Shown piece after piece: positions 1 through 8,461 of a DNA stretch of 64,000 bases. A program made the position numbers and the translations under genes. The DNA lies in contig NZ_AZDI01000007.1 of the NCBI RefSeq assembly GCF_001434695.1, forward strand, positions 1 through 64,000, given 5' to 3'. Every line of letters starts with the position of its first letter. The stretch's first letter is position 1. This stretch comes from Dellaglioa algida DSM 15638. GTDB taxonomy: Bacteria; Bacillota; Bacilli; Lactobacillales; Lactobacillaceae. The notes under the pieces are model-generated. The model did not search any database, was not told the DNA's origin, and saw nothing but the letters and a program-made list of their open reading frames with translations.

Positions 1-622
1 ATTCAGAACCTGTTGCGTCGTTGAAGGTTACTTTTGAATAACTATTATCTAACTTATCTAATCGATACTTACTAATTAATTTATTCAAAGAATCGTGATA
101 AGAACTACTCGTTGAGTATCTTGAACTCAATGCCTTTGTTGCAGCTTTATAATCCTTTGCGTTTTCACGCCATACACCAGAGTAATAGTTATGGTCCCAG
201 CTCACACCGTGACGCATATGGTAAGCATAGTCATCGATTGATGCCTGTGCTGAAGGATACTTCTTAAATTTTGAAACGGCATAATATGGTTTTCCATTTT
301 TATCGTACTCTAACGACTTTTTAGAATATGACGCCCCATAATAACTACCTTTAATTCCAAAATAATTATTTGCTTTAACTGCTAACTCACTTTGTCCATA
401 TGAACATTCAAGTAGCATTTGTGCCAACGTCACTGATGAATATAAGTTATTTTTTTTAGACGTACTTTGTATGCTAGATGACATTTTATTAATAAATTCA
501 TCTGCTGTACTTGCTTTTGCCACAGATATGTCTTGATTAATCAATGGCAAACTTGTAACCCCGACCCCAACGCCCGCTATAAACGTCGCTGTAATAATTT
601 TTGCTATTTTTCTATTTCCCAA
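1..622 (-). CDS. Secreted glucosaminidase (GH73-like), 3' end outside window
   Basis: Peptidoglycan hydrolase that would cleave wall glycan strands outside the cell. I translated this by hand: a TTG start at 622 is preceded by AAGGGGAG, then comes a basic N-terminus, a hydrophobic signal segment (about residues 8-27) and a region with glucosaminidase-fold features. These include LLECSYGQSELA with the likely catalytic Glu, then NNYFGIKGSY, and later a YAYHMRHG stretch followed by a WRENAKDY segment. The C-terminus runs off the window, so any wall-binding domain is not visible. An extended -10 lies just upstream. It shares strand with the ComK-like gene next to it, but about 140 bp separate them. 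Family assignment is good; exact bond specificity is inference. Confidence 0.8.
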   Translation of the reverse strand, partial: MGNRKIAKIITATFIAGVGVGVTSLPLINQDISVAKASTADEFINKMSSSIQSTSKKNNLYSSVTLAQMLLECSYGQSELAVKANNYFGIKGSYYGASYSKKSLEYDKNGKPYYAVSKFKKYPSAQASIDDYAYHMRHGVSWDHNYYSGVWRENAKDYKAATKALSSRYSTSSSYHDSLNKLISKYRLDKLDNSYSKVTFNDATGSE

Positions 623-673
623 AATAAACTCCCCTTATTCAAATAGATCTTAATATTTTAATTCGTAACTTTG

Positions 674-683
674 ATTATATCAA
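674..683 (-). promoter_or_regulatory. Extended -10 promoter of the glucosaminidase gene
   Basis: On the minus strand TATAAT is preceded by TGA, an extended -10 (TGNTATAAT). The -35 region is poor. It sits about 50 bp upstream of the TTG start, in a 140-bp gap with no gene. Confidence 0.4.
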
Positions 684-762
684 AATGTGTCTCAAAATGA
701 TATGCCATTTTCTTATAATCTAATGAGAATTATATTTATATATTGCCCGATATTCCTTTCTC

Positions 763-1614
763 TCAATAACGAAGAATTCCTCTATTCATATGTGTCCAAC
801 TACATGTTTGCCTAATAAGTGAATCATCAGATGATTCGTCAGCATACCCTTTTAACGTATACGCAGCCAGCAAGTGTTTAACCTCCTTGATAAAATCAAT
901 CTTATCCACATAAATCTCACGTCTGTTCTGAACTAAAGACAAAATAGCATCATGGTATCTGAATAGAGGGATAGGATTTTCATATCCCATTTCAGCCGCA
1001 ACCTTACCAGCTAAGGAAACTTGAATATCCGTAAAGAGATGGGCCAAATTCAATTGCTTAAGAAACTGTGAATAACTACTCTGAATTCGAATTCTTAATC
1101 CGTTATTAAAAAATAAATCTGTTCCCGTCTTCACATCAGAAATATTAGCTAAATGATGCCCTGCCGTCCACGATGCATCCCGTTTTGACGGTCCACAATC
1201 TGGAAACAATTGATAAAGACCACACGAATAAGGTAACGCCTGCTTCTTATTAACTAACGATCCAATCGCACGCATCGCCACATAAGTCAGAATCTTTTCA
1301 TTAATTAAGCGATTCACAAAATTCGTGGTGGTGTACTTACATAGTAAAATCCCCTTATGTTTATCAAAAATAATTGAACGTAACTCATCGCGTTTATCTC
1401 TAATATGATGAATATACAACGTTGTTTCCATATTAACTTGATAATTATCCGTCACAATCCCATGTTTCGTGAAAAAATCATAATCTGTAACATCAATAAT
1501 TGGGTGGTTCTCCAATAATGTCCGCCAATATTGCGCACCAACCGATAATAACCGTGTTTCCGGATAATCAATAATCTCCTCAAAATCCTGTTTTGCCTCT
1601 TCTTTCCAACTCAA
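763..1614 (-). CDS. ComK-like competence transcription factor, 283 aa
   Basis: Probable DNA-binding regulator of the ComK family. Residues about 58-200 follow Bacillus ComK in order and spacing: YQVN near 58, SIIF near 80, RAIGS near 115, YQLFP at 134-138, SWTAGHHL at 148-155, FNNG at 169-172 and SSYSQF at 179-184. These match ComK's IFLFP, GWISHVHV, FSNG and SYNSF. It is longer than Bacillus ComK (about 190 aa), with an N-terminal extension of about 55 residues and a longer C-terminus. Start is TTG at 1614, supported by GGGAG nine bases upstream, so the extension seems real. It is divergent from the competence sigma factor gene with 265 bp between them, which suggests linked control. The family call rests on motif matching by eye; function in this host is inference. 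Confidence 0.72.
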   Translation of the reverse strand: MSWKEEAKQDFEEIIDYPETRLLSVGAQYWRTLLENHPIIDVTDYDFFTKHGIVTDNYQVNMETTLYIHHIRDKRDELRSIIFDKHKGILLCKYTTTNFVNRLINEKILTYVAMRAIGSLVNKKQALPYSCGLYQLFPDCGPSKRDASWTAGHHLANISDVKTGTDLFFNNGLRIRIQSSYSQFLKQLNLAHLFTDIQVSLAGKVAAEMGYENPIPLFRYHDAILSLVQNRREIYVDKIDFIKEVKHLLAAYTLKGYADESSDDSLIRQTCSWTHMNRGILRY

Positions 1615-1640
1615 TAGCCCTTACTCCCTTTCTTACTTCC

Positions 1641-1669
1641 AATGTAATCAACAACTTGATTAATGTTAC
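1641..1669 (-). promoter_or_regulatory. Possible promoter of the ComK-like gene
   Basis: Minus strand GTAACA and TACATT are separated by 17 bases, about 30 bp upstream of the TTG start. Match to consensus is only fair (4/6 and 4/6 to 5/6). Confidence 0.3.
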
Positions 1670-1769
1670 AGATTTAATCGCCCACAATCTTGTGTGAACT
1701 TAAGTGTAATTATTAAATTTATCTTAAGAAAACAATAAGTCTAGACTTTACCGGTAAACCCTCATCAAA

Positions 1770-1804
1770 AACCCATAAATAACGTGATTACGTTGGGTGT
1801 TTTC
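1770..1804 (+). promoter_or_regulatory. Bulged hairpin followed by U-rich run in sigH leader
   Basis: ACCCA-ACGT pairs with ACGTTGGGT around a GATT loop, with a six-base bulge on the left arm, followed by GTTTTCTGTCTT. It resembles a weak intrinsic terminator or attenuator. It lies about 75 bp upstream of the sigH start. Whether it is transcribed depends on the unmapped sigH promoter. Confidence 0.35.
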
Positions 1805-1825
1805 TGTCTTACTATCTTCGTATGC

Positions 1826-1858
1826 TAATTAAGAACCTTGGCCAAGGGATCTTAATTA
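1826..1858 (+). promoter_or_regulatory. Near-perfect palindrome just upstream of sigH RBS
   Basis: The left arm TAATTAAGAACCTTGG pairs with the right arm CCAAGGGATCTTAATTA, with a GGCC centre and one bulge. It ends 7 bases before the CGGAG ribosome binding site of sigH. It could be an operator, or a leader hairpin affecting translation or transcription of the sigma factor. Confidence 0.5.
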
Positions 1859-1879
1859 ATGAAGCGGAGTTAAACCCAT

Positions 1880-2443
1880 ATGACAAATCAATCCAATGAA
1901 GGCTTAACCTTTTTACTACAAAATAACCGAGAGAAACTAATCTTCGGTGTCTTAAAAAAAATGACCCTCAATCAATCACATCCTTCATATGATGATTTCG
2001 TACAAGAAGCACGATTAGCATTCAGTGCCGCTTACGATCATTATCCTAAAAGTATTGAAGCCAATGAACAATCTTTTATGGTTTACGCGTATCAACGGGT
2101 TTACTGGCGACTACTAGATTTAATTAACCGTCAATCGAATCAGCAGGCCCATTTAGAACCAACTGGTGACGATTCTGTTGATATAACGGATTCCATCATT
2201 GACCTCACACTACAGACTCAAGATACGATTGCTGAAAAATTATTCACCGAGCAACTTTTTAAGACCTTGTACGATTTATGCTCTAACGTTGAACAACATT
2301 ATTTGGTAGATTGTTACATCAGACATAAGTCAGTCACCGAAATTGCCGCAAGTCACCACGTCAGTCGACAAACTGCCTATAACTGGCGTAATAACGTTGG
2401 TAAAAAAGCCCTACTAGTCATCGCCCAAATGAATCAAGAATAA
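1880..2443 (+). CDS. sigH: ComX/SigH-type competence sigma factor, 187 aa
   Basis: Alternative sigma factor of the sigma-70 superfamily, like SigH of Lactobacillus sakei and ComX of streptococci, which direct RNA polymerase to late competence genes. A region-2-like part covers about residues 36-82 (YDDFVQEARLAFSAAYDHYP and an aromatic/basic FMVYAYQRVYWRLLD stretch). A region-4 helix-turn-helix covers about 151-172 (SVTEIAASHHVSRQTAYNWR). There is no region 3, and the length fits this small-sigma group. ATG start with GGAG about ten bases upstream. Its leader holds two hairpins, suggesting post-initiation or operator control. Divergent from the ComK-like gene. The regulon (com DNA uptake genes) lies outside the window. 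Confidence 0.82.
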   Translation: MTNQSNEGLTFLLQNNREKLIFGVLKKMTLNQSHPSYDDFVQEARLAFSAAYDHYPKSIEANEQSFMVYAYQRVYWRLLDLINRQSNQQAHLEPTGDDSVDITDSIIDLTLQTQDTIAEKLFTEQLFKTLYDLCSNVEQHYLVDCYIRHKSVTEIAASHHVSRQTAYNWRNNVGKKALLVIAQMNQE

Positions 2444-2543
2444 AATTTGCCGATTTACTTTACAAACTACCTAGTTGATTCTTTATTATCTATGTAAGGC
2501 GTCGCGGCACTTATCAAATATAGCAACATGGAGGAGAACATAA

Positions 2544-2744
2544 ATGAGTAAAACTTGGGTAAAAACAAACGTTATCGTTGAGGGATTAAGTACTGACGGG
2601 GTTGAACGTAAACGTTCATTCGCTAATATTACTGAGAATGCCTCTAACGAAGCAATTGCACAACTTGGCGCAACCGTCGCTTCACTAACAGGCGACAATA
2701 CCGTTAAGATGACTATCCGCACGGAATCAAGTATTTTGGCTTAA
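2544..2744 (+). CDS. DUF1659 family small protein, 66 aa
   Basis: Small cytoplasmic protein of unknown function. The sequence (MSKTWVKTNV start, repeated short beta-like segments, SFANITENAS) fits the DUF1659 family, which in Firmicutes usually sits beside a DUF2922 gene, as here. RBS GGAGGAG lies seven bases before ATG. The next gene starts 22 bp after its stop with its own GGGGGA, so the two form an operon ending at the terminator at 3003. It follows sigH by 100 bp, and I cannot say whether sigH reads into it. Confidence 0.72.
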   Translation: MSKTWVKTNVIVEGLSTDGVERKRSFANITENASNEAIAQLGATVASLTGDNTVKMTIRTESSILA

Positions 2745-2766
2745 TTAAAATCAAGGGGGAACTAAT

Positions 2767-2994
2767 ATGAAACAATTAGCTTTAGCATTTAAAAATGAAG
2801 CAGGTAAAACACGTCACATGAAACTCCGTTACGTCAATACGGATTTAGATCCAGCTACAGTTAAGAAAGCCATGGAAGAAATCACGGGTTCCGACTTATT
2901 CCATCGCGATAATGAAAAAATGTTTGTGACACCAATTTCAGCACAGTTTGTTGAAACAATTGAAACACCAATCTACAAGAACGACCTAGTCTAA
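2767..2994 (+). CDS. DUF2922 family small protein, 75 aa
   Basis: Small cytoplasmic protein of unknown function and the usual partner of DUF1659. Visible family features are the N-terminal KQLALAFKNEAGKTRHMKLRYV strand region (opening residues of the ORF), a DLDPATVKKAMEEI helix, and a C-terminal segment ending near the usual length. RBS GGGGGA lies ahead of ATG. A strong intrinsic terminator follows after nine bases. No catalytic residues are apparent. Confidence 0.75.
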   Translation: MKQLALAFKNEAGKTRHMKLRYVNTDLDPATVKKAMEEITGSDLFHRDNEKMFVTPISAQFVETIETPIYKNDLV

Positions 2995-3002
2995 CATTGG
3001 AG

Positions 3003-3027
3003 GCCAACTTAATTGTTGGCTTTTTTT
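3003..3027 (+). terminator. Intrinsic terminator after DUF1659/DUF2922 pair
   Basis: GCCAAC, loop TTAATT, GTTGGC, then seven T. Confidence 0.85.
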
Positions 3028-3049
3028 GTACGCTCATAATGGCTATCCA

Positions 3050-3078
3050 TTGCGTTTTCATATGATATTCGCTATGCT
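3050..3078 (+). promoter_or_regulatory. Promoter of APC permease gene
   Basis: TTGCGT and TATGCT with a 17-base spacer, 35 bp upstream of the ATG at 3113. It falls right after the previous terminator. Confidence 0.5.
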
Positions 3079-3112
3079 GAAATTAATCAGTTATTGGATA
3101 GGAGCAATACAT

Positions 3113-4405
3113 ATGAATAAAACAGCTAACAAAAAGATGACCTTTTTTACCGTTTTTCTACTAGGTATTAACGGCATCATTGGATCAGGAATATTCTTAC
3201 TGTCCGGTCAAATATATAACGATATTGGTGCTTTCAGCATTTTCACAATCATTCTTGCAGCGTTGGCTGTCACAATGATTGTGCTTTGCTACGCCACATT
3301 AGCCAGCAAGTTTTCAGAAGACGGTGCCGCTTGGCTATACGCTTATAATGCGTTCGGTAAATTCACCGGTTTCCAAGTCGGTATTTTTACTTGGGTCTTA
3401 GGTGTCGTCACATTATCTGCTGAAATTGCCGCCTTGTTGACCGTGCTTAAAATGCTCTTTCCGGCGCTACAACAAGCACCCATTTATAATCTAACAGCGA
3501 TTACCCTAGTCACTATTCTAGGCGTCATTAATTATTTTGGAACAGCAATTCTCGATCTAGCAGATAACTTGTCTTCTGCGGCAAAGGTCTTTATTATGCT
3601 ACTCTTTATCATTGCCGGCGCTTTATTTGTTAAAAGTGGGCATTTTACGCCAATGATACCAGCTAATATTCAAGGTGGCACCCAACTCTTTACGAGATTC
3701 AATGCCGCATTTGGCGTGATTTTTTATATGTACACCGGCTTTTCATTCTTACCAATTGCTGCAGCTAAGATGGATAATCCTGAAAAGAATATCCCGAAGG
3801 CATTATTAAGCGTGATTGCAACGGTGACGTTACTCTATGTGTTACTTCAAACAGTTGCCGTTGGCATCCTTGGGCCAAAACTTGGTGCGTCTTCACTACC
3901 AATTGCTGAAGCGTTCAGAAGTATTTTTGGTGAATGGGGCTACACGGTCATTATTGTAGGGATGATTATTTCAATTCTTGGTGTCGCAATCTCAGTTTCT
4001 TTTAATACACCAATCGTTGCTGCTTCTCTAGCCAATGAGCACCAATTATTACCAAAAATTATTGGTAAACAAAGCAAACACAATACGCCATTTGTCGCAA
4101 TTATCGCCACTTCCGTTACAAGCATTTTATTATTACTCAGTGGAAGTTACTTATTCTTGGTTTCATGTATTGTCTTCGCATCATTTGTTCAATATGTACC
4201 AACTATCTTGGCCACATTTAAGTTTAATAATGATCCAAAGTTGCCAAAGGGCTTCAAACTTCCCGGTGGTCCGATTATCCCAAGTATTGCGTTGATTGTA
4301 TCGCTTTACTTACTACTTAGTTTCACTTGGAAAATTATTTTATTTGGGATTATTGTTTTAGTCTTAGGTTCTTTATTATATTGGTTTGATAATCGAAAAA
4401 AATAG
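3113..4405 (+). CDS. APC family amino acid permease, 430 aa
   Basis: Membrane amino acid transporter (amino acid-polyamine-organocation superfamily) with about 12 transmembrane helices. The first helix carries the family signature GINGIIGSGIF (about residues 19-29), the unwound substrate-binding loop. Later segments such as FYMYTGFSFLPIAAAKMDNPEKNIPKA are typical of the family. I chose ATG at 3113 because GGAG lies eight bases upstream; the frame is open back to 3026, but that stretch holds the promoter and should not be coding. Substrate cannot be told from sequence. It is monocistronic, between terminators at 3003 and 4401. Confidence 0.85.
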   Translation: MNKTANKKMTFFTVFLLGINGIIGSGIFLLSGQIYNDIGAFSIFTIILAALAVTMIVLCYATLASKFSEDGAAWLYAYNAFGKFTGFQVGIFTWVLGVVTLSAEIAALLTVLKMLFPALQQAPIYNLTAITLVTILGVINYFGTAILDLADNLSSAAKVFIMLLFIIAGALFVKSGHFTPMIPANIQGGTQLFTRFNAAFGVIFYMYTGFSFLPIAAAKMDNPEKNIPKALLSVIATVTLLYVLLQTVAVGILGPKLGASSLPIAEAFRSIFGEWGYTVIIVGMIISILGVAISVSFNTPIVAASLANEHQLLPKIIGKQSKHNTPFVAIIATSVTSILLLLSGSYLFLVSCIVFASFVQYVPTILATFKFNNDPKLPKGFKLPGGPIIPSIALIVSLYLLLSFTWKIILFGIIVLVLGSLLYWFDNRKK

Positions 4406-4460
4406 ACCTTAGTTTTGAAAGTTATAATTGTAGTGAGCTTTCAAAACTAGGTCTATTTTT
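4401..4460. terminator. Bidirectional terminator, permease / sugar isomerase
   Basis: A stem of about 20 bp, AATAGACCT-AGTTTTGAAAG against its complement, with A- and T-rich flanks. It overlaps the last codons of both convergent genes (stops at 4405 and 4453). Confidence 0.85.
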
Positions 4461-5265
4461 CTATTAAATTTTGTAGATAATCGTGACTTTCAAGCATTTC
4501 ACGACAATCATTCTGGTCTACTAAATCAATCTCGTATATCGAAGTTGCATCAGGATTCAATAAGGGATAAGCCTGTTTCCAGTCAATTTTTCCTTTACCT
4601 AATGTCAAACTGTCATGAAATTTACCCATTGAATCGACCAAATGATAATGCACAATATTTGGCATTAATCGTTTTAAACTTGCCTGTAAATCAGCGTTAC
4701 TTCCCGATTGTTTAATAAATGCATGAGATGTATCGAAAGCTAATCGATACCCTTTTTGAAGAATAAATCGGTCCATCTCTTCAGAACCAAAATAAAATAA
4801 ATCTGAAATAGAATTCTCAAACATAACGTTATTTTGACCATATTTTTGGTAATAGTCCATCCGATTAAATAACGCTGACTGCGCCTCATCAAAATTGGCA
4901 TACTTGGCAATGATTGTTGGTGTTTGCTGGTTATAAGAACCATGTATCAAAGCTTGAATTGATTTATCTTTTGCTAGCTGAATTAACGTCTCTGTGCTCT
5001 CTCTAACGAATCGATATAAGTTAGGATCAGCTACTTCAGAAACGTCTAGTTCAACAGATTGCTCCCCAACCTTCATTGGATGATGCAATACGATTTTCTT
5101 CGTTGTATCTTTTACTTCATCAATCTCGTCCGATAAACGTTTTAACCCATCACCAGAAACATCATATTCGTTTAGATAGAACTCGAAGACATCTGGTTGA
5201 TGTTGTAACCGATCATGAAGTTGAATCGGTTCCGTTCCTGCTTTTAAGCCTAGTGGAATTGTCAT
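4453..5265 (-). CDS. Sugar phosphate isomerase/epimerase-like TIM barrel, 270 aa
   Basis: Protein of the xylose isomerase-like/AP endonuclease 2 TIM-barrel family. Candidate metal-binding residues are visible: HH near 62-63, HGSYNQ near 110, FENSISD with Glu near 150, FDTSHAF near 180, HYHLVDSMGKFHDSL near 210 and a closing YEIDL with Glu. Substrate is unknown. The start is taken as the ATG at 5265 because AAGGAG abuts the in-frame ATG at 5274 and leaves nine bases to the second ATG. A 15-bp palindrome lies just upstream. Monocistronic; its 3' end shares the terminator at 4401. Confidence 0.72.
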   Translation of the reverse strand: MTIPLGLKAGTEPIQLHDRLQHQPDVFEFYLNEYDVSGDGLKRLSDEIDEVKDTTKKIVLHHPMKVGEQSVELDVSEVADPNLYRFVRESTETLIQLAKDKSIQALIHGSYNQQTPTIIAKYANFDEAQSALFNRMDYYQKYGQNNVMFENSISDLFYFGSEEMDRFILQKGYRLAFDTSHAFIKQSGSNADLQASLKRLMPNIVHYHLVDSMGKFHDSLTLGKGKIDWKQAYPLLNPDATSIYEIDLVDQNDCREMLESHDYLQNLIEK

Positions 5266-5281
5266 TCGAATCATCTCCTTA

Positions 5282-5296
5282 GTGCTATATTAGCAC
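5282..5296 (-). promoter_or_regulatory. Palindrome upstream of the sugar isomerase-like gene
   Basis: GTGCTA, TAT centre, TAGCAC: six-base arms directly ahead of the RBS. Possible operator or short hairpin in the leader. Confidence 0.35.
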
Positions 5297-5310
5297 GAAA
5301 GATGGGATAA

Positions 5311-5362
5311 ATAAAAAAGAACAACTTTTAATAATTCGATAAATCAAATCATTAAAAGTTGT
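5311..5362 (-). terminator. Terminator of the exopolysaccharide operon
   Basis: ACAACTTTTAAT pairs with ATTAAAAGTTGT across an 18-base loop, followed on the minus strand by a T-rich run. It lies about 60 bp after the rfbD stop and is the only clear terminator between here and the promoter near 21.93 kb. Confidence 0.75.
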
Positions 5363-5425
5363 CTCGTACTTATTCTAATATTTCAGAAGTGAGAGGCATA
5401 AATAAATTTACTTAAAATTAATACA

Positions 5426-6286
5426 CTAATCTATCTGATTTTGCATACCCATTAATGCGTCTTTCCACGTACTTATTTCAAAACCTGTTTTTTTTGCCTT
5501 ACTTAAACTCATTACAGAATATTTCGGACGTTTCGCTTTTTGCGGAAACATATCACTTGATACCGGAACAATTTCCGTATCACTATCTTTTAAAATCTCA
5601 CTAGCGAAATCAAACCATGTAATTCCGCCTTTATCACTATCATTAGTCAAATGATAAATACCATATGGTACATTATCGGCACCTTCATTCGCAACTAGAT
5701 ACACCATGAATTCAGCCAACGTACGCGTCCATGTTGGACGTCCATGCTGATCATCAACAATCGATAAAGTTGAATGTAGTTTCGCCAATTTTTTCATTGT
5801 AAATACAAAGTTACTGCCATAATTTCCGTACACCCAAGCCGTTCGTATGAGGAATTTTTTTGAAACATTATTCATTACGGATTCCTCACCTAAAAGTTTT
5901 GCACGACCATACTCGTTGTTTGGTTTTGGAGTATCATCAACCTCGTATTCGGCATCTTTAAGTTGTCCGTCAAATACATAATCCGTAGATATATATACGA
6001 ATGTTGCTCCAACTTTTTCGGCCGCAGTAGCAACATTTTTAGTTCCATCAACATTAACTTCAAAGTTAAGCTTCTTTCCCTCATCTTCTGCTTTGTCGAC
6101 CGCCGTATAAGCGGCCGTATGGTAAATCACATCAGGTTTAAGCTCAGACACAAACCTACTTACCGCCATTGCATCTGTTATATCTAATTCGTTAGTACCC
6201 GTAGCAACGTACTCTGTACCCAACTCATCTAGTAAGTACCGAAGTTCAGAACCTAGCTGCCCTCTTGCACCCGTAATTAAAATCAT
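5426..6286 (-). CDS. rfbD: dTDP-4-dehydrorhamnose reductase, 286 aa
   Basis: Last step of dTDP-L-rhamnose synthesis: NADPH-dependent reduction of dTDP-4-keto-L-rhamnose. It is a short-chain dehydrogenase with the N-terminal nucleotide motif ITGARGQLGSEL (residues 3-14), YISTDYVFDG around 97-106 (Thr/Tyr of the active site) and YGRAKLLGE around 126-134 (YxxxK). Length is normal. It ends the exopolysaccharide operon and is separated from rfbACB by an acyltransferase gene. Confidence 0.92.
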   Translation of the reverse strand: MILITGARGQLGSELRYLLDELGTEYVATGTNELDITDAMAVSRFVSELKPDVIYHTAAYTAVDKAEDEGKKLNFEVNVDGTKNVATAAEKVGATFVYISTDYVFDGQLKDAEYEVDDTPKPNNEYGRAKLLGEESVMNNVSKKFLIRTAWVYGNYGSNFVFTMKKLAKLHSTLSIVDDQHGRPTWTRTLAEFMVYLVANEGADNVPYGIYHLTNDSDKGGITWFDFASEILKDSDTEIVPVSSDMFPQKAKRPKYSVMSLSKAKKTGFEISTWKDALMGMQNQID

Positions 6287-6326
6287 AATAAGTCACCTCT
6301 ATTTAGTATACTTCAGATAATCTTCA

Positions 6327-7382
6327 TTATTTCAACATCATCGCTTTCTTTTCAACCAGGTTCCACGAAAGATATGCAAAAATCGAAGTAAGTAATAATG
6401 ATTCTATAAATATTATTACTGGATTTACCCCTCCGCCTTGTATTAAAATCAAAACTTGCTGAATTGGAAATGCATATATATATAAACCGTATGAAAAATC
6501 ACCGTAGTCTATAACTTTTTTGAAATACATAGGCAGTGCATAAGAAATATAAAAAATTATATACGTACCAAAAAAAATAAAAATAATTTGAAAAATATCA
6601 GAGTTATTACTTAACAATCCTAATAACAAAAATAATAATGAAATAACAAACCTTTTTTTAGATAATATAAATTTATCTTTATAAAAATATACTATCATTC
6701 CTACAAGAAAGGCACTCATCAGGTTAAGAACCGTTATTATCGGACCGGACATTGAAATTACATGGATTTTCAGAATCACTATGCCAATAATTGACATGAT
6801 AAACAAAAAAATCGAACTTTTAAGGTTGAATTTTTTCATTAACCCTAAAACCATAATACCGATGTACGCAGCAAATTCATACTTAATGGTCCATAAAGAC
6901 CCGTTAACTCCGCTGGTGTACACATTATTTTCAAATACTCCCGGCAAGTGATTTGGCAATCCAAATACTAACTCTAAGAATCCAATCCATGTTTGGCGGT
7001 TTAATAAGTAGTTACTACTCTCAAGCGTTGTAAACGTGGATCCTATGATGAATGCAACAAAAAATGCTGACACAATTAATCCAGGAAATATGCGTAGTAC
7101 CCTGGCTCTTAGATATTTTTTCCAACTTTTCGTTCTGTCAAAACTCATGGAAATCAAAAAACCGCTAATAATGAAAAAAATCATAACCGCTATTAATCCC
7201 ACGCTAATATTAATTTTTACTTCTGAATAAGGTAAAGTCATAGGTACGTTTAATAATGCCCATGAATGTGTCCAAAGAACTAATATTGCAGCAATTAAAC
7301 GTATTAAATTTAAATTATTATTTTTTTTAACTCTATTAAAATACTCACCCAAATATTTTTTTTCATCGTTTTTATTTTGCAT
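6327..7382 (-). CDS. Acyltransferase 3 family membrane protein, 351 aa
   Basis: Integral membrane acyltransferase (OafA/acyltransferase-3 type) that most likely O-acetylates the exopolysaccharide or an intermediate. It has about ten transmembrane helices. Family landmarks are NLIRLIAAILVLWTHSW near 24-40, with the candidate catalytic His, and FFIISGFLISMSFDR near 70 with its Arg. ATG at 7382 has GGAG eight bases upstream. Its position between rfbB and rfbD in one operon supports decoration of the rhamnose-containing polymer; the acyl group and acceptor are not readable. Confidence 0.85.
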   Translation of the reverse strand: MQNKNDEKKYLGEYFNRVKKNNNLNLIRLIAAILVLWTHSWALLNVPMTLPYSEVKINISVGLIAVMIFFIISGFLISMSFDRTKSWKKYLRARVLRIFPGLIVSAFFVAFIIGSTFTTLESSNYLLNRQTWIGFLELVFGLPNHLPGVFENNVYTSGVNGSLWTIKYEFAAYIGIMVLGLMKKFNLKSSIFLFIMSIIGIVILKIHVISMSGPIITVLNLMSAFLVGMIVYFYKDKFILSKKRFVISLLFLLLGLLSNNSDIFQIIFIFFGTYIIFYISYALPMYFKKVIDYGDFSYGLYIYAFPIQQVLILIQGGGVNPVIIFIESLLLTSIFAYLSWNLVEKKAMMLK

Positions 7383-7414
7383 TTACCGTCTCCAATGTCC
7401 TTTTGTCATCCTAA

Positions 7415-8443
<1,029 letters not shown>

Positions 8444-8461
8444 TTAAACTACCTCTCCTAT

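Noticed and set aside
3026-3112. Longer N-terminus of the APC permease
   Set aside because: This stretch holds the predicted promoter and part of the previous terminator's T run; a good SD serves ATG 3113.
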